A DNA stretch of 64,000 bases from Cinclus cinclus (Eukaryota > Chordata > Aves > Passeriformes > Cinclidae), in NCBI RefSeq assembly GCF_963662255.1, contig NC_085049.1, positions 19,891,915 through 19,955,914 of the forward strand, in the 5' to 3' direction. This document shows positions 46,167 to 60,700 of this stretch, in pieces. The stretch's first letter is position 1. Each line of letters begins with the position of its first letter. Below the pieces are notes generated by a model, which saw nothing but the letters and a program-made list of their open reading frames with translations, searched no databases and was not told where the DNA came from. The position numbers and the translations under genes are program-made.

Positions 46167-49100
46167 GTGTTGGGACCAGCAGAGCCCAAGTCCATGTAAG
46201 AGTGACAGGAGATCCATCCCCAGTTCAAGGCAGATGGCGTAGCTGGGGACAGCAGGAAAGTGGCCATGCCACCCTGCGCCTGCGACAGCCTGGACAGAAT
46301 CTCCAGGGACTTGCTGAAATAGGAACCTTTAGCAAGGCCTTGTGCAGGGCTGAGGCACATCTAAGAAAACATCCTGACTGCTCAGTGGTATGTCCTTCCT
46401 TCATAATTTTCTGCCATAAAAAATGTACTACTATTCCTACATCTCGTAACTAAGCGTCAGTTACATAGAGCAGAAAATTATTTTCTACTAGATATTTTTA
46501 GTATACAAATAAAACTGCTTCTACCCTGTGCATCACATTTTTACAGGGAAAACCTGCACTGTTATCAAAATTGTTACACCAAAGTGGTGTCACAACTGTG
46601 TGCCAGGATAACCAAGAACCTGACCTGACCTGCCACAATACTTCTGTCAAATCTCCCATCAGACCCACATCTCCCTGTTGCAACACAGATGGATTCACTG
46701 TGTCTGTGTCTGTACTACTCAAACCCTTTTTCTAATGGAGATATTTCCATTCTTCTATTTTCCTTTTTTTAGAATACAAATGCCTGTCCTGTCTTTGCTG
46801 CACCATTCCTTCACTCTTCAGTTCAGAGTCCCACTTGCCATCATGTGCCCTGGAAAAATGTTGTGTCTACCAAAGCAAATACCAGAGAGAAATAGCTGGA
46901 GTGGGATTTGTCGACATGAAATATTTTTTTTCCACTACAAATGGATTATTATGAAACTAAGAACATAATTTCCACCTTTACAAGTTGTCCTTAAGACAGG
47001 AGATAAGGGAATGAAAACCTTCTTTAGGAAAGTGACAGAATGGGTGGATTGTTTTTTTTAAAAATCTTTTGACACACTGTCATATTGCAAACACCAAAGC
47101 AAATGGTGACAGAAGTCACCATAGTAACAAAACCTTGGTCAGGGAAAGACTTTTCAAGAAGTGGTGATTATGTCCTTCATGTAGCAGAGAATAAGACCCT
47201 GATTATATTCAACCTTTGAATACTTTAATTTTCACTTTGCTTTAAAGGAAAAGTCAAAATTAAGAGGGAAAACAATGGGATTGCATTTGTTCTCTGGAGT
47301 GGATGGTGGAGTACAATAACCTTGTTACCATAATTGCACCTCAGAAAAAGAGCAAAAAGGTACAATATTTCCTGATGCATTTTGAAGGTTATAAAAGATG
47401 AATTACTGACAACAGTAACATTCTTTCTTCCTTTTAGCCCGCTAACCCCAAATTTAGTCCATTTGAAAGTAGCAAAACATTGAAAAATCCTTTAACCAAT
47501 AGGTGGCTAAGCTTTCTCCACAGCACATGTGCCAAAGGACAAGAGAACTCCTTTCCAAGGAGCCCAGGGCTGGGAGAGTCTCTCTGCTGGCACATGACAG
47601 AAGGCCTAGGTGGGAGTCTGAAGGACCTTGAGGCTTTCGGAAACTCATGGGAAAGCTGAGGGTTCTGGGATAATAACAACTCAGGCTGATGGTGCTACAG
47701 CCCCTGACAGGCTGATCCGTTTTCCAGAACAGCTGGACTCCCAAAAATGTGAAAAATTATTCAATAACGCACACTTCTGTTGCTGCCTGATAAGTGAAAA
47801 TTTTGGTAACAAGCTGTTTGCAAGGAGATTTTTAGGATCTGGAGGATCTCTATACATTCTTGTTCTGCAGCAGAATGAAAGTTTGTTTGAATGGATTCCC
47901 AGAGAAGATGAGAAGGCCTAATAATAGTCAGAGTTAATATCAATGAAGCTAAATTACTTTAAATTTCCCCTTGAAAATATTTTTCATGAAAATTTGAGTT
48001 TTTGAGAGGAAAGTGAATTAGTTTTTAAAAACTTTTCCTTTAAGCAACTTGAAAAAAAATTTGGGGCCTAAGTACCAGCCACCAACTAGCATGCCAAAAG
48101 AAAACAGCTTTGAGAAGTGCTTCAGACCCCAAAACTCAATGGAGCTGACTTTCTGGTGGAGTTGAAATTCTCTAATGTGCTGAATTAAAAGTATAGGTTT
48201 TGGCATTTGATGCAAAATTTGTAACCCACAGTAATCTCTGGATTTCTTCTCCTTTATTCATATCTAGAAATGACATCCAGACACAAGTATGAATCCAAAA
48301 CAAAGAAAGGTTTAACCTTTCAAAAAAACAGACAAATGCTTAGGAAGAACACTGGCTTAATTGATTTTCCTCTTACTAAACACACTTCAAATTCTCCTTT
48401 TTTGTGATATGACTTCACAATGTCTTTTGTTTTAGGCAGTCTATGAATAGTATTTATCTTCCTATAATTCAAAATAAAAATTTTCCTACTGAGACTGTAC
48501 AGATAAATTATTCAGCCCGGAAGCACAGTGCAACTTCTTATAAGAAGTTACAAAACTGATATCTTCCACCTCCATATAACAATTCCCATTCTTTCTTCTG
48601 ATTTATCATTTGACTTTTGTATTGTTTTTGTTTAATCTTATTGGACCAATATGGCTAAGATTGAGTGCAGTTGCCAGATTATATGGCTTCATTTATATAT
48701 ATAATGCAATTTGGGTTATACATCTACCAAAAAATAGTTGATATAGTTGTTTTCACCCACAGTTCACTGAGCTCAAACAGGTCATCTAAAGCCATGCAGG
48801 ACATCTGTCACTCCTCTGTACTGCAGATGTGATATATAAAAATGTATATATTTCTCCATAGATGGAAAGTAGAGCATCTGTGGGACCAGCTGTAGTGAAG
48901 TTCCTCTCTTTGTTGGTAAAAACAATGTGATTTTGACAGAAATCAGGGAAGTCCAATGAAGTCAGTACTTTGATGTCATTTCCTTTGAGGTTTTATGCCA
49001 TTTGCAGGGAAGGGACCAGATATATCACTGTTCGTACAGGGAGCCCAAGGAGCTCTTCAAACCTTTTGAGTTTATCAACAAATAGAAAAAGCTGTGTTTT

Positions 49101-50084
49101 CCCATGGCATTTAAAAGAATGAGCAGGAAGAAGTCAATTGAGGTGCCATACTTAGGACTGTGAAAATAGGTTTTATCATCATCACCAGCAGGAGCATTTT
49201 TATTGTTCTGTATGTATATAAACTTGGATACATATTTTGACTTAATTTTACCCATTTTATTGAGTAAAAACTATACTGGCAGAACAAAATCAGAACCTTA
49301 TGTGCACAATAAGCCCATAGCAAGAGGAAAGCTGGGTAGTTTGACATGTTTCCTTACCTGCCCATCAACCCTTTTGCCCTACATTTGCATAGCAGACCAC
49401 AGCTGCTTACACATCAAATGGCTGAAAGAATAGATATATATCAGAAATACTTGGGGAAATTATTTGGCTGACATTTTTGGGATGTCAAGAAAACTGGAAC
49501 AGCTGTTGTGGGTGCTGAAAACATGAAGAAATGAGAATCTGATCTAGCTCCTACTTGTTAGAGATTACTACCAAAAGGCCATATCTCTCTCTGTCCCATA
49601 GAACTGTTCTGGTTGGGGTGACATCAGGCAGGATGTCATTTCTTTGTTCACAATGACTGATAACCATTGACACTCAGACTCATGGTTCACAGACATCTGA
49701 GAAGAAAAGTAAAATAATTAGAACACTGGACAGTTTTCAAAAAAAAAAAAAAAAAAAGCATTTCTCCTTCCCAAAAGTCAGAGGAGTACCGTAACTTGGC
49801 CTAACCTAGATATATTGACAGGAGAACATGCCAAAGAGTTACTTCAGAAAAAATACTGTTATATCATCAGATTTGGACACTGCTCAGGGGACAGATGGTT
49901 GCGAATGTTGTTTAGTGATCAATTGCCAGCCAAAGACTAGCAGGGTTGCCAGGAAGATATGATACTAAGTCTCAGAGGGATCAGCATCATCATTTATCAC
50001 ATTCTTGTATAAAGACATGGGGAAAAAGAGGATCAGAAGCTGCAGAAGGTTGACAGTCACAGCACTACTTCTTCCACAAAAACT
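46167..50084. other. unassigned AT-rich sequence
   Basis: No gene or large repeat recognised over 3.9 kb. A 19-base A run sits at 49739-49757. A short perfect palindrome (AACTTCTTATAAGAAGTT) lies at about 48533-48550. Frames to 97 codons lack motifs. Confidence 0.4.
49739..49757. repeat. poly(A) run, 19 bases
   Basis: Uninterrupted A tract. No source gene or LINE sequence was recognised immediately upstream, and it is not a CR1 tail. It may simply be a mononucleotide microsatellite. Confidence 0.85.
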
Positions 50085-50215
50085 CCTGGGGAATTAATCA
50101 AAACTGAAGAAAGAATGTGGCACTAAGTGCCACCGTTCAGTTGACAAGGTGTTGATCAGTCAAAAGTTGGACTTTTTTTTTTTTTTGGACTCAGAGGTTT
50201 TTTCCAACCTTTCAA
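50085..50215 (+). mobile_element. CR1 LINE 3' fragment with T-run
   Basis: AGTTGACAAGGTGTTGATCAG, AGTTGGACTT, a 15-base T run (50170-50185), then GGACTCAGAGGTTTTTTCC and AACCTTTC. The order is that of a CR1 3' end in which the usual GACTYGATGATCT block is replaced by the T tract. Confidence 0.75.
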
Positions 50216-53200
50216 AGCACAGACATTTTTTATTGTGTATTTCCTTTGTCTGATTGCTGGTGGAACTTTTGTGCACCCAAGCAGTAGTAAAGAGAATGAA
50301 GTGGACAATATCTGCTCGTGCCAGCACTTACAGCCTCTAGAGGAAGAAAAATCCACTTTTTGTGTGTTTGTAGAAACTAATTTTTAAAATAACATCAGCT
50401 AATGATTTTACTTGGTAAACGTGCATGTGCTTCTGAGTTGCTGAATTTTGTCATTCTTTCATTCATTTCCTGGTAGAGTCATCAACAACCATTTCTTCAG
50501 GACTGTATTTAAAGGCTGTTTACTGGGCTCAGAATAAGGGGTTTCTCACTTGTTTTTTGACTAGAAAAAAAGAAAGCATCTCCAAAATAGATATTTTATG
50601 ATTTTAGCAGTACTGTTTTTAGATGCTGTGACTTAACCAGAACTGTTATACTGTAATTATCCAGCTATATTGTGGATTTACTTAAAGACCTATGGTTAGG
50701 TTAATGCCTTTGAAAAAAATCAATTAATCAATTGAAGTAGGAGTAGTGAAGTCAATATTTTGAATTAAATAAATGTTGCTTTTACTGCCCAGAAAAAATA
50801 ATTTTAAATTTAGAGAAAGCAAAAATTAAAAGGGCCTTGTTTCTTGAGGTATCCAATTTAATTAAGAAAAAATTGATGTTGGGCTTTTCCAAAAGCACAC
50901 CGCAGGAGTGAGGGTAGGGCACAGCTAATGATGGGTTCAGGCCCCACTCCCTGTGAAGGACACCCACTTGCCTTGAGCATGTTCCCACGGGTTTTCAGAT
51001 TTCAGGAGGATCTCCCTAGAGTTGGGGAACCAAGCCAGGCATGACACACCCATGGCCTGCCTGTATCAGTGCTTTTCCAGAGCTTTTACCAGGGCCCGTA
51101 GTGAGAGAGGGCTACCAGTGTGCATTATTCTAATATTATAGCTACTTCTTGTGTTCTGAAAGCCCGCTTACTCTGGTACCAGCAAGCCAGACTGTGTCCT
51201 GGAATTTGCTATGCACAATATGCATCTGACTTCAATGCTATGCAAGGAAAGATCTCCCCATGAGGAAGATTTAAGAGCATTAAAATTAAGGGAAAATGAA
51301 CAGAAAATTTATGGAACAAATAAGGTTGCAAGTATAGATGGATTCTTTTTGGAATCAGAATGACTGAACTGTGAAATTGTGTGTGAAATTGTTTGTCTGG
51401 ATCACAAGGCACATGCAAGAATGGAGAAAAAAGAGTGGGACTGCATGCACTGTAAGCAATTTTGGGGTTCTCAGAAGAGTTGTTCAGATGTTTGCAAAGA
51501 CAAGAATAGGTTTTATTGTGGATTGCTCTGTTACTAAAAGTGAACAAGTGAAAAATAATATTTGTCTTTGTATTAGTAGTGACAGAGGCTCAATTTATTC
51601 CCATTAGAGCTATGATCTTTTTTTCCCAACTCTTCAGTACAATTCCAGTCTGAATAACACAAATGTGCATTTGCTTCCAGAGTTCAGTAAATAAAAAATG
51701 CAGTGAATGTCATTGGGCCAATTTGAATTGAGGTTAAGTGCCTTCATAAGGGGTCACCTGGTCTGAATTAAAACCATGTAAAAACAAGGCTGCAGGAATG
51801 AGGGGCTTCCCCAGACAGTCAGTCATAGGAGGTCACTTCATTGCATCACTTTAGAATGAGGGATATTGGGAAAAGGACTTGAGCAGTGAGATGTTTTTTA
51901 CCTTTATTGGGAAAAGATAGTTACACCCTGGTGAGAATGGTGACCCAGAGTAGCAGCCGTCCAGTGCTGAGCTGTTCCAGTTCCTGTCTCTTGTTTCAGC
52001 AGACAAAGGGACTGGAAAGCAATGGGGTCTTGCACCTCCTTTGTCTCTCACTGACTGTTAGAAAAACAGCTGTGTTTGTGTCCCTGCCAAAGGCAGCACA
52101 AGTGCAAAAGACAGGCTGCCTTTGTCTCTGCATATGCTGAGAAATAAATCTGGGGCAGTAAGGAGGGAGAAGGAGTAAGAATCAAAAGCATGGCCATAAA
52201 TGAGAAAATGAGATGGCCTGGAGTAACATGGTGCTTTACATTGGAAATGGGCATCAGGGGAGGTAGGAAACATACCCCTCAGCATTTGCTGCAGGGGTGT
52301 CCAGGAGCAATGACATACCACTGCTCTCAACCAAGTGGCATGGCCCAAGGACTCATCTGAAAAAAGACCTTCTTGTACCATGTCACTGGGACTTAGAAAG
52401 AGGGACTGGAGCTCCTGGGTCTTTATGTAGATCTGGTAAAACAAAGAGCATCAATACCTCCATCAGGCTATGTGTGCAATGCTTTCCATTTTGTCTCAGC
52501 TAACGCTGAGACAAGTGTTTGGCATTCAGAGCATTTCCTTGCCTGGTTCTCATATAATTCTGTCACACTCTCCTCTTGTCCTCCAAACACTTTTACTGCT
52601 CCTAGATGCAGATACAACAAGTGAGGCATCTGCACTGAGGCTTGTACCTGACATACTCACAGTGCTTTCGCTTTGCAGGACAAAGCCACCTGTTCTTTGT
52701 TGGCATTGTGGCTGGGGGCCCAGGAGAGAACTGAAAGTAACCCAGCCAGCCATGTCATGTGCTAAGGAGATGCATCCACCGCTCTGTGTGAACATCAGGG
52801 CTCAAACCAGATGTCTCAGGGTTGGTATAGCCACAAGGCCAGGTGGCTACATGAGGACAGATGGGCTTGTTGTGGCCATGGCTGGCAAATATTTCAAGCC
52901 CCAGATCTTGGTAGTGCCAGAGGCCCCACAGGCAGTGCCAGCAGTGTATGTTGGGTCGAGGGAAGGTGAACCCAACCAAAGGTAAGGGCTGAGGTGAGCA
53001 AGGCAATATCAACAAAGAGTTACTTGGAAGAGCCTGAAGAACCCCAATGATAAGTGTCCATGATGACATTCACCTTGGGGCAGCAACTGATATGAGATAC
53101 TGCCTCAGTTTTCTCCAGAGCCCAGCAGCTGCCTCATATTCCCTTAGGGGTGAAAATTCGAAGCTGAGTAGGATGCTGACATTCTTCAGAGATAACAAAG

Positions 53201-55070
53201 AGGCCTGACCATGGGCTTCGAAAAAGAACATAAGCACTTGACACAGATGAAGAAACTCGGTGATGCCATTTTTTTTTTTTTTTTTTGGTAAAGAATTACT
53301 CAATTTGATCAACTGATTTTGATTTGAAGTTTGGCGGCAGTGCAGATAATAGGACTTACAACGCTTCCAATCCCTGGAAAAAGTTGGATGGGAATGTGTT
53401 ATTTTGCTTTCTTTGTTGGTGTCTGGTAGCGACCAGTTCCCTTTGGCTGCTCTTGGATAGGCCCTCATTTGCTCAGCTATGAGCAAATGCCTGTGGCTTT
53501 CATGCCTCTTTTTCTTCCTCTGCAGCAAGCAGTGTGTCTTCCAGCTCCCTGCTGATTTTCTCGCTCAGCAGCATTAGTTATCACACCCAGTGGCTGTGGG
53601 TTTATTCTCTGGAATAACCCCACAATAACTCGGGACGGGATTTCAAAATGTCCAAGGCCTCCTGCCAGAAAGATGTAAGGCTTTCCTCTACAGGCCCTAT
53701 TGTTCCAGTATTTCATTCTAAAGTTATGACATTCCTGTTGACAGAGGCAGGGTTTTCTCAGCTGAATAGGCTGGCATGAGTTTGAACCTTACGTGTTATG
53801 GGACCAAGGAAGAATTTGGGCTATTGCAGAAGATACCTCTGTAAACTGACAATGACAACAACTCATACTTTTCTTCTCAGCAGTAACACTTGTTTTTCTT
53901 ATGTATACTTTGTAATAGCTTGTGCAGGTGAGTTATCCCAAGGCAAATGCAGCTAAGACAATCCTGAGCTCTTCAGCAGTGCTTGCACAAAAGGAGAATC
54001 CAGGAAGATACATAGACCCATATCAAACTCTTGCCCTACAGCAGTGAGGCAATGGAAGGATAATTTTTTGTGATCACAATTATTTCTGAACCCTCTAAAT
54101 CATCATATCAAGTGAAGAAAGGAGCCATTGCAAAAGCCAAACTGCTCCCCACACTTATGTTCAACTTTCTGGTCATTTCAATTTGGTATTGTGAGAGAAC
54201 ATGATTAATAAGACTGACAACATATAAAAGCATGCACATGATTGGGACACTTGTTTGGGATTTAAGGAAAATCCAGAAAGAATTTAACATTCCTGTGTGC
54301 CTTTTAAAGCCTACAATGACTCTTGCTTCCTAAATCTTTGTTATAATGTTTTCACTTCTGAATGAAAAGCATTTCTGTGCCCACGGCTAAATTACCCATC
54401 CTGCCCTGGAAGTCATCTGTATCTTCTTTCCAGAAGAGAGGTACCTTCAGCCATGTGTTTCTGAGTTTGTTTAATACATGGCTTGAGCTCTATGACATTA
54501 TCTTTCTGGTATCTTTGTCCAAGCATGATTAATGTTCTTAAGATTACAATCATATCTTCTCTTCAACATCTTTCTCATATATTTGCTTTGCCCTGTTTGT
54601 GGAAGCACTTCAGTTTGGACCAAAGACTGACTTTCTCATTTCTGTGCCCTATTTTTACATTCAAGGGTGGCTGTACCTGTTTTGATCAAATACAGACTGT
54701 ACAAAATCTGGAAAAATAACCTGGCAGTTATGATGTCCTTCTCCTTCCCTTTTCTCACTTTCATTAATCCTTTGACTTTTCCTGAAAGGACAGGCATCCA
54801 CTTGTGCATCTACTGCTTCACTGTCCCCAAAAGGAAAACCAGCTGAGAAACCTAGATCTCAACAACTAAGGTAAGGTATATTATAGCTCCTCAAGATAGG
54901 AGAAATATGTTGTTTAGGACAGAACCATGAAGCCAGGATCACAGAAGAAAATACCTGAGTATGTCAATCGAATACACCAAAATCAGTGAAGATGAGCAGA
55001 CCTAGATCTTGAATAAAAGACTTTCCTTAATCTTTAGGACCCAGGGCAGTAGTTAAAAAGTTGCACACTG
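50216..55070. other. unassigned sequence
   Basis: No gene or repeat family recognised over 4.8 kb. Contains the longest non-repeat plus-strand frame in this part, 52470-52985 (171 codons), with no domain, signal peptide or conserved pattern that I can see. A competing minus-strand frame of 104 codons overlaps it. A T18 run lies at 53269-53286. Confidence 0.4.
53269..53286. repeat. poly(T) run, 18 bases
   Basis: Uninterrupted T tract within unassigned sequence; no adjoining LINE or retrogene recognised. Confidence 0.85.
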
Positions 55071-55071
55071 T

Positions 55072-55110
55072 AATGGTTTGAAAGCAAAACCAGTGAGAGA
55101 CTCCATACAT
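55072..55110 (-). mobile_element. LTR end fragment
   Basis: TGTAATGGTTTGAAAGCAAA followed by ACCAGTGAGAGACTCCA is the inverse of the 3' end of the LTR at 5095-5651 (ATCTCCTACTGGTTTGCTTTC). Only about 40 bases are clear; the rest of the LTR is not recognisable. Confidence 0.5.
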
Positions 55111-57475
55111 ACTGCTGGCCATATCTTTACACTGTAACCTAGGACACACACAAACGTGGCAAATGCCGCTCCACATAAATCAAATCTGTTGAATCAACAT
55201 GGAGCTGCTGTGGGAAAAGGGAGAAGGAATCGCATACCTTCAGCTGGGAAAAACATCCAATTTCGAGTTGTCTGATGATATGCTTCCATTTTTGTCACAG
55301 CCAAGTGTCCTTGGCTGCTTTGCATGTAAGCTACTTTCCTCGCCAGCAGGAATTCATTTGATGCTTCTCATGGCTTGTGCCCACACAAACAATATGCTCA
55401 ACATTTCAATGCCTGTTAAAATGCTGTCTGAAATTTGGTCTAAAAATAGCAGTTGTAGTTAAACAAAACTTTGAATTAGAACTCAAATGAGACCAAAAAA
55501 ACAGAGCAATCCTTTCGGTAAGGAATAGAATAAATTTGTTTACTCTGCTGCTCCCTTTAGCTTCAATTAGCTTTCATTTCAAAGCATTTTATGCAATTCT
55601 GTATGAATGGCAATAATCCATGTTAAAAGGTCTCAGCCACTCACATTAAATTTCAGAGGTTCAGTAGCAGTCCCAGTTGCAATGGCGGAGTCAGGCAAAC
55701 CTACTCTGCAGCTCCTCAGCAGTTTGGCATGGATTTTCCTACTCTTCAGGTGGTATCCTTTTCATTTGCAAGCTCAGGGGAGTCCAGTTCTCATTCCTTT
55801 ATCCCTGGAAGACTCCTTGCTCAGGATCCCATAATAATTTAGGGACCAATTTATTTATACTACATAACATCTTTCATGTTGAAAGGTCCTGAAGTGTACA
55901 GAAGGCAGGACTGTCACAACTGACCACAGAGCTCTGACCTTGCAGGCAATCCTGTGTCAACTGAGTCAGTAGGGGTACAAACAAAGGCAAAAGTGCATCT
56001 GTGCTGAGCCCCGTGCACCATTTCTTACCCTTGCCTGAAAAGCAGCAGGACTGTGACGTGTGCAGCAGAAATGTGATTTTCATTAATGTCATCAGATACA
56101 TCTTTAAGAGAGTTCAAGTACAGGAGGAGATTCTGTGTAAAGTGATGGGTCAGAGTGGTTTGGCTCACACCTGACTTCTTAATAAATGTCCTGAGGAATG
56201 TTTAAGGAGCACAAACCACAGGAGCTTTATTTCCTGGCTCTTCAGAGGATTTGGGACTCCTGAATCACAATGTAGCTCTTTGTGCAGAAATATATCAACA
56301 AGCTAGAACTGCAGACTGAAAATTTCAGCTTATATTCATGCCTCATAAAAAATACAGGTCACACAGTCTGTGATAAGACCTGGCACAGCTTAATTGCAAG
56401 GAGGCATTGCTATTTATGCTGCTTGAGGCTCTAGGCCTTTTAAGCAAGCTTCATATGTCAAAGATTCTTTGAACATACCTGGAGAAGAAATAAAGAGAAG
56501 AAATGCCTATCTGGTATTCGTGGTGTAACTCTGCATAATAATATTGCTTTTCATGCAAATATAACTCATATGGCTTTCATGTACCTTAATGCTGGTTTAT
56601 TAAAAAAATGTAACTGCCTTCATGTTACCCCCTCTTTACTTGTCACAATGCAATAATTCATGTGGATTGGTTATATTCAAAAGTAACCAAGTGACTATTT
56701 CACCTCCTTTACTATTCCTGTATTTCACACCCTGCAAGATTTGATCTGAGATATGTTTATTGAAAGTGACAGCTGGGAACACAGGAACGTGAGCACAATG
56801 AAGACATTATCTACCTTTCTCAGAAGTTCTGATCAGATGAGGCTGTTTCTCACAGGATTTTATAGTTTGAAAACACATTAGTAGACAAATGCATCCCTGG
56901 AAACATTGATAGCAAAATTGGTAGAAAATAATAAATATTTTTAATATGGGGTATTTTAAAGCCCTTTTCAGTCTACAGATTTTGAAAGGAAGTAACTTTG
57001 CACAGTTTGCAAAAATTTTCATGTGAAAGTCTTTTGTCTTCTGTCTAGTATTCCCTCTCTCATATGCTATTTATCTCTCCATATATGCTTTCCCAATCTT
57101 AGCACACTGCTAAACAAAGGGAAAAAATATCGGGAGTAAAACTTAAAAGGTACAGAAAATAGGTTTTTAAAGGAAAGCAACGATGACAAAAACTGCACGT
57201 TAGTCTCCTCTTCTGCTTCAGAAAAGGCAGAAAATTGAAATGAAAAAGAGATAAACCACTTCTTTATGAAAAGTCTTTAACCAATAATTTGCACATTAAT
57301 GGTAATTAATTAATGGCATTAGTTCCTCCCAGCACCACCACTGCCTTATGGGCACAGTATCATTCATCTCAGCATTAGAGTTAAGCTCTTCTTCCCCATT
57401 CACACTGGTCAGGTATGGAAGGGGGCTCACAACTGGTCTGTGATCCAGAGAGGATTGATGAATAAGGGTTATTTC
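55111..57475. other. unassigned sequence
   Basis: No gene or repeat family recognised. Frames of 71-87 codons lack motifs. Confidence 0.35.
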
Positions 57476-57479
57476 TGAA

Positions 57480-57770
57480 AGGTATTTAGCCAAGGCTGTT
57501 TGGCCTGGAGACCAAGAACAGAAGAAGGAGAAGTAGATAAGCAGGAAAGAAAACCTGCAGCTGGGAAAAATATTTTTAGAAAAATTTTGTGAAAAACAGA
57601 GGTGGAGATGGTTTTATACCGCTGAATGTTATGTTGATTTATTGTAACCAATGAACACAGGGTAAACTTTGTAGAGTGTATAAAAGACATCTAGCTGTTG
57701 TAAGAAAGGGGATATTAGCCTTCTGAGATGTAGTGTGTCCGTAGTATGTTGTGTCTGCCCCAACAGCACC
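57480..57770 (+). mobile_element. probable LTR fragment with TATA box
   Basis: Contains GTAACCAATGAACACAG (about 57645) and GTATAAAAGACATC (about 57678), arranged as in the LTR-like unit at 28631-29135 (TAACCAATGAACAG, GTATAAAAGTGAG). No clear AATAAA and no confirmed ends, so its limits are approximate. Confidence 0.45.
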
Positions 57771-60700
57771 AGTCAGGGAGGCAGATCAGGGGTTGGGTGC
57801 ACTTTCAGCTGAGAAGCCATGAAGCAGTGAGTGCACATCCTTCACCTGCTGTCCTGTTTTCCCACCAGTGACAGTGCCAGCAGCTCTGTGGCCAAAGGGA
57901 CTCCTGCCCAAACTCCTGCTTTTTAGGTACAAAGGCAGCCACAGCAGAGAGGAAATACTGCATCCAGGGACAGGCTATGGTTGAAGTAGATGAAGGGGAT
58001 CACCAAGGAGTTCCCATAGGGATGCACCAAGGACATGGGGTTGTTCTGCTGCATTAGGAAGGGACAAAGGGATTCATGCTCTAAATGCCCAGTCACATTT
58101 TGGATGGTGCTGCGCTCTCTGACTAGTCCTGGTGATAGAGGTAGGTCTAAATCTGAAACAGCAGCAGCCCAGTGGAAAAGGACTGATGCTCCTCATCCAG
58201 TTAGAATTGGCCACTAGGAGCACAGTCCAGCTGTTCCTGTGCTCCATGTTCACAAGCACTCAGTTTGCAGCACTCCAGGGGAGAAACAAATGTATCTTAG
58301 AGCTGGTTGTTATGGAATTTCATGTCAGCATATGGGGAATGTTTTAAATTTAATCTTCCCTCCATGAGAATTACCAGTCCATTGCTAAGCAATACCAATA
58401 ATTTCTAAAACATATGAACACAGATTAAAGGATGGTAGGATGGACAAAAATGTAAGTATTCCTCAGCAGAAGCTTAAAAAAGAAGTGGTATCTTCTTCAT
58501 CTGCCCAAAATTGAACAGCTGGAGGAAGGTAGGGAAATCTGAAATTTTAGTGTACTGGAGAAGGTTTCTGTAAAGGCACTGGGGACAAAAATAGACACTG
58601 ATCACCCTGATCAGTCTCTCCTAGAGCCTCCACCCACACCTTTGGGTGTTATTTAAACTCAGCTCTGAGGCCTTTGTTCCCACCTGAATGATACTGGAGA
58701 AGTGCTGATCCACAGTTACGCTACTGCCACCCCCGATCTGGATATCAGCTCATGAACTGAATTCCTGGCCTGGCCTGGGACTTGCTTTGTCTCTGTGGAT
58801 GTGCAGCTGCTGGTGCTTCTGGGAGAGATGGGCTAGCAGAATAAGGAGTAAGTAATGCAGGAGAAATAGCTCATGCCATCAGACCAGTGCTATCTTGGAT
58901 CAGGTCTTGATACAAAGTGCCACTTGATAGCCCCAAACTGCAGAGCAGTTAATTCCCACAGGTGAGGTTGGGAAAAGGGAGCAGCCTGATCACAGCAGCT
59001 GTCTCTCCAGGGGAGAGAAGTGTGGGATGCTTACCTGAGGAATTGGGTGCTCTGTATCAGGCTGTTTGGTTGCCTTGGGGGCATGGAGGCTGGGACTGGC
59101 TCCTGAGTAAAACATGAAATCATAAGAACTGGAATGTTCATCTGAACTTTTCCAGATCTCTGGGTGAGAACTTGAACCACTGTTGTATTAGTGATGCTTT
59201 AAAACTTGATCTACAGCTGTTGTCTCTAACAAAGTCGTGGCAAAAGCTTGTGTTGAGTGTGCTAGGAGTAAAACTTACAAAGCTTATTCTACAATTGACT
59301 TTCCTTCAAGGAAAGGTTTTTCAACAGTGACTGTGACAAGCTCTTAAACAATTTATCTAGAAAAGAATGGTCAGAGGTGTTAAAAGTGGTTAGGTTCCAA
59401 GCACCTCATGAACAATGAAGCAAGTGCAAACTGGTTATGTAGACCATTATCAGCTCCTACTTTTTGCCTTTAAACTCTCCAGCATCAGTCATGTTTATTG
59501 TGGCCTAAACAGCCTGCATTCCCTCTCTGCAACCAATTCCTACTTACAGAGAGGCTCTGGAGAATCAGCCCCATGTGATACTCCTGATCTTTGTTTGAAG
59601 ATGATCTATCATAGTGGGGCTTGGCTTCTGTAAACGTTAGTTCATGGCATGCTGAAACTTCAAAGCATCCTACATTTCCTATCATGTTAGAAAAAATATG
59701 ATTGCCTGAGTGATGGACTTGTCAGCTGTTGTCACTGTGATTAGCGTTCTTCCCACACTTATTTCTACTCAAGCCAGCTCTGCTGAGTATTGCTGACTAA
59801 CTCTTACATAGGTAATTCAGAAGAACTCATCCTGGTTTAATATTTAAGGGTACCAATGTTGTTATTAATGTTGATGCAATGCAAAAATACTCTCTCTATT
59901 CTCCATATGCTCAGTTAGAACAAATGTTATTGCTACAAATGACATTTCTGTACCGAGTCACAAAACCATAGTTTATCCTCATGCCACTACTGTTCATTTT
60001 TGCCTTCCAAGTAACTGTTTACACTTCAGAAGATGAAGTGAAGCCATCTGTGTGTTGCAAGTAACAGGCCCATGTGTGTGGTGGAGGTCAGCTGTAGGCA
60101 TGATGTGAAGCCATGGGAGTCAAGATAAGCAGTGAAAGCAGCAGCTACTGTGCTGTCTCGGTGATGGCAGACATTAAATTTGATAATACTTTTCCAGATA
60201 TATTTTGGAAGGAAGTGCCAATGACAATTGGAGACATTGTCAGAAAGGCAGAATGCTCCATTCAACTGAATGCTGGGAATATTTCATTACTTGCTGTAAA
60301 CATAGGAATAAAGGGAGTGTTAGAGAATGGAAGTGTGATGATGTACTGAAATGAGCAAAAGGATGAGGCAGAGCCACACTTGTGCTAGTTTGCAGCATTC
60401 TAAATTTCAAACCAACCAAATCCAGGTTTTCTTCTCCCTAATGTAGACTGAAGCCTGCTGTCACCCAGTAGGGCTGTAACTGAAAAAACATTTTTACCTC
60501 CTTAACTTCCCTGTTCCTCACTGACTTGAGTCAGTGTGTTCATCACTTACAGTCCCTTTGCCACCCAAGTGTTGTGTTTGATTTGACTTTTGTCTTGGGG
60601 AGCTTATTGAGCTTATGGCTGGACCTGCTGTTATGACATCTTTGTTTTTGCCATTGAAGAGGTGGACTAAATGATTTCTAGTCCACTGTTCCTCTACATA

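Noticed and set aside
49739..49757. Poly(A) run as the tail of a processed pseudogene
   Set aside because: No gene-like sequence or target duplication was found around it; avian CR1 does not make poly(A)-tailed copies efficiently.
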